In this document: positions 5,156 through 9,075 of the stretch, one piece after another
Position numbering within the stretch: position 1 is the stretch's first letter
How the letters are laid out: the number at the start of each line of letters is the position of its first letter
Origin: Bacteroidota bacterium
Lineage (GTDB): Bacteria > Bacteroidota > Bacteroidia > Bacteroidales > Prolixibacteraceae
Direction of reading: 5' to 3'
DNA: 9,075 nt
Assembly (NCBI GenBank): GCA_030695265.1
Contig: JAUYTA010000794.1
Span: 1 to 9,075, forward strand
Translations under genes and position numbers: made by a program
The notes under the pieces: generated by a model
What the model was told of the DNA's origin: nothing
The model's database searches: none
The model's input: the letters and a program-made list of their open reading frames with translations, nothing else

Positions 5156-6760
5156 ATGGCAACAACTATCAAACGTGAAATTGGAAGTTGGAATACTTTT
5201 CATAACAATGGACCATTTCCAACCAAAGTATTGTATTCAACATCGTTGGAACAAAAGGGCAATATGCCTTCTGTGACAGATCGCTATAACGATGCAGCAA
5301 AAGAAATTCAGCGCTTAATAAAATCTGCTTTGGATAGTCAGCAGGGTTTCAGGGCGTATGGCTCAGCATGGTCAATGTCGCACATTGCCCACCAGAAAGA
5401 CAATATGCACTTCAATGCAGCCATGAACCTAAAAAGAGCTGTATCGACTGATGAGATGCATCCAAATTCAAGCTTTTCACAGGAGAATTTATTTTTCTTT
5501 CAATGTGGAAATGTAATGAAAGAGATCAGCAACTTCCTGTTCGATCAGGGAAAATCGTTAAAAGTCACCGGAGCCAGCAACGGGCAAACAATAGCAGGCT
5601 GCATATCTACCGGTGTTCATGGTTCAGCATGGGATGTGGGTTCTGTTCAGGATAGCGTAGTTGGGATCAATCTTATAATCGGAGAGACTGCTGAAGATAT
5701 TGTTTATTTGGAACGGAACTCTAAACCAGCCCTGAATGATGTATTTGCGAATCGCATCAAAGCCAGGGTAATCAGAAATGATGGCTTATTCAATGCAGCT
5801 TTGGTTAGTCTGGGCTCTTTCGGTTTCATACATGGTGTTGTGATAGAAGTAGAAAATCGTTTTTTGTTAAACCGTTATGTCAAAAAAATAAAGAAAGAAA
5901 AAGCATTGCAGCTTGCGCAAACTATGGACTTCGAAAACTCGGATTTCAAAATTCCGGGAGAAACCGATGTAAATGGAAAAGCAAACCGTCCGTTTCATTA
6001 TAAGGTATTTATTAATCCGTACGTAAACGACCCCGAGTATGTAGTGGAAATAATGTATAAAAAGCCATACCGAAGTGATTATCCGGATCCGGTTCCAAAA
6101 ATTAAAACTGCTGTTTACCGCGACCTTATTCTTTTATTTGCCCACATGGCTGAAAATTTTAAAAATAGTATTCCGAAACTTATAAAAGCATTACAAACAT
6201 CTATTTTACCACCTGTTGATTTGGAAGTAACCGGAACCCTTAGTGAAATTTTCTGGGATGCAGGTTTTCAGGGTCCTGCCTATGCCTGTTCTGTTGGGAT
6301 TGATCACAAAGACTCGCCAAAAGCATTGGAATTATTGGTCAATTTAGCAAAGAATGAAGGTCCGATACCGGGAATATATGCCATGCGATTTGTGAAACAA
6401 TCGGGTGCAACGCTTGCTTTTACTAAATTCCCGGTAACCTGCATGCTCGAAATTGACGGATTGATTTGGAACCCAAAGGACAATAACATTGGTTTGCAAA
6501 AGTTTTGCACACGGATTATTGAAGTGTTGAAAGCCAACAACATTGCCTTTACCCAGCATTGGGGCAAAAATGCCGACTGGTCCTTTCCCGGATTAGTTCA
6601 ATATATGTATGGTAATAAGGCAAAGGAGTGGATGGAATACAGAAGTTCATTGCTCCGGAAGGAAACAGCAGCGCTCTTTAGTAATGATTTTCTAAAGGAT
6701 ACTTTATTGTCTGATTATAAGACTGATATTCCGGATACGCTTGCAAAATCTATTGTTTAG
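5156..6760 (+). CDS. FAD-binding PCMH-type oxidoreductase, aldonolactone/alditol oxidase-like
   Basis: A 534-residue cytoplasmic-looking protein (no signal peptide) with the vanillyl-alcohol-oxidase-type FAD fold. The N-terminal part has the FAD pyrophosphate loop FRAYGSAWSMS (65-75) and the second signature QTIAGCISTGVHGSAW (144-159), followed by VSLGSFGFIHGVVIEVE (217-233). The C-terminal cap ends with HWGK (468-471), a hallmark of gulonolactone, arabinonolactone and alditol oxidases. In those enzymes the first loop usually reads G-[SG]-G-H-S and the histidine binds FAD covalently; here W72 occupies that place. C149 sits where most relatives have alanine. The Glu-x-Arg substrate pair of alditol oxidase (EIR) appears by eye as A409-M410-R411. 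So the flavin is probably non-covalent, unless C149 takes over, and the substrate is likely different. The protein is longer than AldO-type oxidases (about 420 residues), with extra sequence around 240-360. It is coupled to a lipoprotein one base upstream and ends at a strong terminator. Confidence 0.85.
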   Translation: MATTIKREIGSWNTFHNNGPFPTKVLYSTSLEQKGNMPSVTDRYNDAAKEIQRLIKSALDSQQGFRAYGSAWSMSHIAHQKDNMHFNAAMNLKRAVSTDEMHPNSSFSQENLFFFQCGNVMKEISNFLFDQGKSLKVTGASNGQTIAGCISTGVHGSAWDVGSVQDSVVGINLIIGETAEDIVYLERNSKPALNDVFANRIKARVIRNDGLFNAALVSLGSFGFIHGVVIEVENRFLLNRYVKKIKKEKALQLAQTMDFENSDFKIPGETDVNGKANRPFHYKVFINPYVNDPEYVVEIMYKKPYRSDYPDPVPKIKTAVYRDLILLFAHMAENFKNSIPKLIKALQTSILPPVDLEVTGTLSEIFWDAGFQGPAYACSVGIDHKDSPKALELLVNLAKNEGPIPGIYAMRFVKQSGATLAFTKFPVTCMLEIDGLIWNPKDNNIGLQKFCTRIIEVLKANNIAFTQHWGKNADWSFPGLVQYMYGNKAKEWMEYRSSLLRKETAALFSNDFLKDTLLSDYKTDIPDTLAKSIV

Positions 6761-6783
6761 CAAGGAAAATTTGCCAATCCAAT

Positions 6784-6838
6784 AAAAAAGAGTCAATCCG
6801 CAGAATTTTTCTGGAGGTTGACTCTTTTGAGTTTTTTT
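6784..6838 (+). terminator. Strong intrinsic terminator, copy 1 of a repeated hairpin
   Basis: AAAAGAGTCAA (6786-6796) pairs with TTGACTCTTTT (6818-6828) as a perfect 11-bp stem. The stem extends past a one-base bulge by CC/GG and is capped by a small inner hairpin CAGAA-TTT-TTCTG (6801-6813). The run GAGTTTTTTT follows. It starts about 24 bases after the flavoenzyme stop codon and ends that transcript. A closely similar hairpin lies at 8413-8465 after the ATPase. Confidence 0.85.
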
Positions 6839-6956
6839 AATTATAGAATAGCAATTTGTCTTGTGATAAACCTTGTTTTTTTTAATACTCAATTTAAAAA
6901 TAGGGTTGTAATATTAAAATATATATTTAAAAATACAATTGTGTTTTTAAATTTTG

Positions 6957-6964
6957 TATTTTTG
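6957..6964 (+). promoter_or_regulatory. Putative Bacteroidota -7 promoter box for the ATPase unit
   Basis: TATTTTTG matches the Bacteroidota housekeeping -7 consensus TAnnTTTG exactly. The nearest upstream TTG (6939-6941) is only 15 bases away, shorter than usual for the -33 element, so the match is incomplete. Its place, 22 bases before the small ORF and about 110 before the ATPase, fits a promoter for both. Confidence 0.4.
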
Positions 6965-6986
6965 TTCTTATTCGAAACGGCAAATT

Positions 6987-7079
6987 ATGAAACGAGCATG
7001 TTCGTTAAACACAAACATGGATGAATATCTCACATGCGAGTTCCATCCGGCAATTAAAGAACAAATTATATACGGATGA
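6987..7079 (+). CDS. Possible 30-residue small ORF overlapping the ATPase start
   Basis: ATG at 6987 opens a 30-codon frame (starts MKRACSLNTN, ends IIYG) whose TGA stop (7077-7079) overlaps the ATPase ATG (7076-7078) in an ATGA arrangement. An internal ATG at 7017 would give 20 residues. It lies directly downstream of the TATTTTTG box, so ribosomes loading on the new transcript would meet it first. It contains two cysteines and no membrane segment, and I recognise no family. It may be a leader peptide that couples translation to the ATPase, a tiny independent protein, or chance. The ATPase N-terminus is complete without it, so it is not a lost piece of that gene. Confidence 0.35.
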   Translation: MKRACSLNTNMDEYLTCEFHPAIKEQIIYG

Positions 7080-8389
7080 AACGGCAAATCACATCAAAAT
7101 TGTTGCAGTGGAAGGACAGCACAACGCGTAAACCGCTAATTTTAAGGGGAGCCCGTCAGACCGGAAAATCGTACACAATCAATGAGTTTGGGAATATCCA
7201 TTTTGAAGGCATAACTCACATTATTAATTTTGAAAAGAGGACTGACTGGCACTCGGTTTTTGATCTCAATTACGATGTTAACCGGATAGTTGGTGAGTTG
7301 GAAATCCTGACAGGTAAACGAATTACTCCGGGTAAGGACTTGTTGTTTTTTGATGAAATTCAGGAATGTCCCAATGCAATTGCCTCGTTGCGCTATTTTT
7401 ACGAACAAATGCCTGATTTACACGTGATCGCAGCCGGTTCATTACTTGAATTTGCGCTTGGAAATATTTCTTTTCCGGTGGGAAGAGTGCAATTGATGAA
7501 CATGCATCCAATGAGTTTTCAGGAATTTTTAATGGCAACAGGAAATGAACCGGCAGCTCAACTCATTAATGATATCCCAAAAGAAGTTCCTGAAAGCGTT
7601 CACCTTATGCTGATAGGTGAACTGAAAAAATATTTCTTTGTGGGTGGAATGCCTGAAAGTGTAAAAACCTATGTTGAAACGCAAAGTCTGAATGAAGTTT
7701 TTAATATTCAATCTGATTTGCTGGCCACTTTCCGGCAGGATTTTTTGAAGTACACACCCAGAATTGACCCCGGTTGTCTAAATTCTGTACTTTCTTCCAT
7801 TCCGCAAAAAGTCGGGCAACAAATTAAATATTCCGGTTTGGCTGAAGGTTATTCAAATCCTACCATTAAAAAGGCATTCGACTTGCTTGAAACAGCACGA
7901 TTATTCAGAAAGGTTAGAAACGCTTCGCCTGCAGGCTTACCTTTAGGTGCCAGTGCATCGGATAAAAAATTCAAAGTCATTATGCTCGATGTTGGATTAT
8001 TGGGAAGTTTTTTTGGTGGATCGCGTTCACTGGAATATGCAAAAACATCTCTGTTAGCTGTTTTCCAGGGAGCAATGGCCGAGCAGTTTGTTGGTCAGGA
8101 GATTTTGGCAAATACCAATAATGATCTTTTTTATTGGGCCAGGGAAGCAAAAAGTAGCAATGCCGAAACCGATTATCTGATCGAAAAGCATGGTAAAATC
8201 ATTCCTGTAGAAGTTAAAAGCGGTAAAGGAGGAAGTTTAAAAAGCCTGCACCTTTTATTGGAAACCTACCCCAATGTCGATGAGGCTTTTGTATTCTCTG
8301 ATTCTCAGTATGGAAAAGCTGACAGGCAAAAAATTTCCTTTATTCCGCTGTATTTTACTGCATCTGCGGTTTCAGAAAACACATTATAA
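7076..8389 (+). CDS. AAA_14/DUF4143 ATPase with PD-(D/E)xK-like C-terminal domain
   Basis: A 437-residue protein of the widespread stand-alone ATPase family with AAA_14 and DUF4143 domains. The P-loop is GARQTGKS (25-32), Walker B is LLFFDEIQ (89-96) with D93-E94, and a sensor-like AAGS follows at 119-122. The linker stretch RVQLMNMHPMSFQEFL (137-151) and KKYFFVGGMPESVKTYV (184-200) mark the transition to DUF4143. The C-terminal part reads ETDYLIEKHGKIIPVEVKSG, with D366, E379 and K381 arranged as in PD-(D/E)xK nuclease-like folds. All key residues look intact and the length is normal. The cellular role of the family is not established; members are common in Bacteroidota and archaea, often as isolated genes in variable places. 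Here it stands alone between two matching terminators, with its own apparent promoter and a small ORF overlapping its ATG. Confidence 0.92.
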   Translation: MKRQITSKLLQWKDSTTRKPLILRGARQTGKSYTINEFGNIHFEGITHIINFEKRTDWHSVFDLNYDVNRIVGELEILTGKRITPGKDLLFFDEIQECPNAIASLRYFYEQMPDLHVIAAGSLLEFALGNISFPVGRVQLMNMHPMSFQEFLMATGNEPAAQLINDIPKEVPESVHLMLIGELKKYFFVGGMPESVKTYVETQSLNEVFNIQSDLLATFRQDFLKYTPRIDPGCLNSVLSSIPQKVGQQIKYSGLAEGYSNPTIKKAFDLLETARLFRKVRNASPAGLPLGASASDKKFKVIMLDVGLLGSFFGGSRSLEYAKTSLLAVFQGAMAEQFVGQEILANTNNDLFYWAREAKSSNAETDYLIEKHGKIIPVEVKSGKGGSLKSLHLLLETYPNVDEAFVFSDSQYGKADRQKISFIPLYFTASAVSENTL

Positions 8390-8412
8390 AGCAGCCTATA
8401 ATTGCATAAAAC

Positions 8413-8465
8413 AAAAAAGAGTCAACCGACAATAAACATCTGCCAGTTGACTCTTTTGAGTTTTT
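8413..8465. terminator. Bidirectional intrinsic terminator, copy 2 of a repeated hairpin
   Basis: AAAAGAGTCAAC (8415-8426) and GTTGACTCTTTT (8446-8457) form a perfect 12-bp stem around a 19-base loop, with A-runs upstream and GAGTTTTT downstream, so it can end transcription from both sides. It lies between the convergent ATPase and ribulokinase genes, starting 24 bases after the ATPase stop; the ribulokinase stop codon (8464-8466) overlaps its T-run. The right-hand 20 bases (8446-8465) are identical to 6817-6836 of copy 1, while the loops differ. Confidence 0.88.
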
Positions 8466-9075
8466 ATTTCATCCCAAACTCTATCACTTCGCCTAATTTC
8501 AGGTATTTGGCATACAGCGTTTGGTATTTGGCTGCATTTTCAGGAATAGGAGAGTAGGTAGTTTCGAAACCGCCACCCATTTTTTTCTGAGCAACTGAAA
8601 TGTTTGGGTAAACTCCGGCAACTACCGATGCAGCCATCGCCGAACCCAATGCACAAGCCTGTTCCGATCGGGCTACCTTGATCGGCATGTTTAGCACATC
8701 GCATACTATCTGCATTACGAAAGGTGACTTTTTTGCCACACCGCCCAATGCAATCACTCCATCAATACGAACACCTTCACTAAGAAAGCGATCGACAATG
8801 GCTTTTGATCCGAAGGCAGTTGCTTCAACCAATGCGCGGAAAATACGCGGCGCGTCCGATCCCAAGTTCAGGCCTGAAATTACACCCTTCAGATTCTGAT
8901 TGGCATCCGGTGTACGGCGACCGTTCATCCAATCGAGGGCTACGATGCTGCTTTCCTCAATCGGGATCAGTTCGGCGGCATGAGTCAGTTCAGGAATTAT
9001 TCGTGATGAAATTTCAGCAATCATTGTGGTTTTGGTTGATTCATCAATCATTGTGCTGGTAGAAATAATCTGTTC
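8464..9075 (-). CDS. araB: Ribulokinase (FGGY carbohydrate kinase), C-terminal part, 5' truncated
   Basis: The frame stays open to the right edge of the window, so the ATG at 9051 is internal and the gene starts outside. The visible 203 residues are the C-terminal ATP-binding (FGGY_C) domain of ribulokinase, which phosphorylates L-ribulose to L-ribulose 5-phosphate in arabinose use. Diagnostic stretches are ALDWMNGRRTPDANQNLKGV, a strong AraB marker that separates it from xylulokinase and glycerol kinase, then GLNLGSDAPRIFRALVEATAFG, the nucleotide-binding ALGGVAKKSPFVMQIVCDV, and ARSEQACALGSAMAASVVAG. The C-terminus ends normally. Other arabinose genes may lie beyond the edge, but nothing in this window supports that. 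It is convergent with the ATPase gene and shares the bidirectional terminator at 8413-8465. Confidence 0.94.
   Translation of the reverse strand, partial: EQIISTSTMIDESTKTTMIAEISSRIIPELTHAAELIPIEESSIVALDWMNGRRTPDANQNLKGVISGLNLGSDAPRIFRALVEATAFGSKAIVDRFLSEGVRIDGVIALGGVAKKSPFVMQIVCDVLNMPIKVARSEQACALGSAMAASVVAGVYPNISVAQKKMGGGFETTYSPIPENAAKYQTLYAKYLKLGEVIEFGMK

Larger units (their letters stand above)
6761..7075. other. Intergenic region between flavoenzyme and ATPase genes
   Basis: This 315-base, strongly AT-rich stretch holds, in order, the terminator of the flavoenzyme unit (6784-6838), about 120 bases of low-complexity A/T sequence with no recognisable element, a TAnnTTTG promoter box (6957-6964) and a possible 30-codon small ORF (6987-7079) that runs into the ATPase start. 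An imperfect inverted repeat with six-base arms, CATGTT (6997-7002) and AACATG (7014-7019), lies inside the small ORF and could fold in the leader RNA or serve as an operator. Confidence 0.5.

Noticed and set aside
6704..6892. 62-codon minus-strand open frame
   Set aside because: Spans the flavoenzyme 3' end and the terminator; nothing supports expression.
6818..7024. 68-codon plus-strand open frame between the flavoenzyme and ATPase genes
   Set aside because: Starts at a TTG inside the terminator stem and consists largely of F, N and I codons from AT-rich DNA; a transcript ended at that hairpin would not carry it.
7076..8389. ATPase as part of a defence island, toxin-antitoxin or phage-defence system
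   Set aside because: No toxin, nuclease, methylase or other defence gene flanks it; neighbours are a flavoenzyme and ribulokinase, so the context gives no support.
8805..9062. 85-codon plus-strand open frame at the right end
   Set aside because: Antisense to the well-supported ribulokinase coding sequence.

Overview
The window reads as chromosomal DNA of a member of the Bacteroidota, probably a free-living or gut-type Bacteroidales/Marinilabiliales relative. The evidence is moderate AT-richness, start codons with no Shine-Dalgarno sequence, matches to the Bacteroidota -7 promoter box TAnnTTTG, lipoprotein signal peptides of the kind seen in this phylum, and a set of proteins (ECF sigma with small partners, AAA_14/DUF4143 ATPase, cysteine-paired lipoprotein) typical of it. 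The lineage is inferred from these features, not from a database search.

Layout. Positions 1-753 (+) hold the C-terminal part of the replication/recombination ATPase RarA, cut by the left edge. A convergent lipoprotein gene follows on the minus strand (787-1614). Across a 241-base divergent intergenic region begins a tight plus-strand cluster: an ECF sigma factor (1856-2416), a single-pass membrane protein that is probably its anti-sigma factor (2442-2921), a secreted LTxxQ/Spy-CpxP-like protein (2941-3396) and a DHA1-type MFS exporter (3418-4623). The gaps are 25, 19 and 21 bases, so these are probably one envelope-stress operon of sensor, transducer and exporter. The divergent lipoprotein is a candidate target of the sigma factor.

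From 4831 to 6760 lies a two-gene unit: a small Bor-like lipoprotein with an uncertain start, and, one base downstream, a large FAD-dependent (PCMH-type) oxidoreductase of the aldonolactone/alditol oxidase kind that lacks the usual flavin-attaching histidine. A strong terminator ends it. Next comes a stand-alone AAA_14/DUF4143 ATPase with a PD-(D/E)xK-like tail (7076-8389), preceded by a promoter-like box and a possible 30-codon small ORF whose stop overlaps the ATPase start. A second hairpin, sharing a 20-base identical block with the first, follows the ATPase. Last is the convergent C-terminal part of ribulokinase AraB on the minus strand, running off the right edge.

Most of the window is ordinary chromosomal content. 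The items most worth a second look are the four-gene ECF module, the unusual flavoenzyme with its lipoprotein partner, the possible frameshift at the lipoprotein start, the small ORF ahead of the ATPase, and the pair of matching terminators around the ATPase. No RNA genes, CRISPR arrays, insertion sequences or phage genes were seen.
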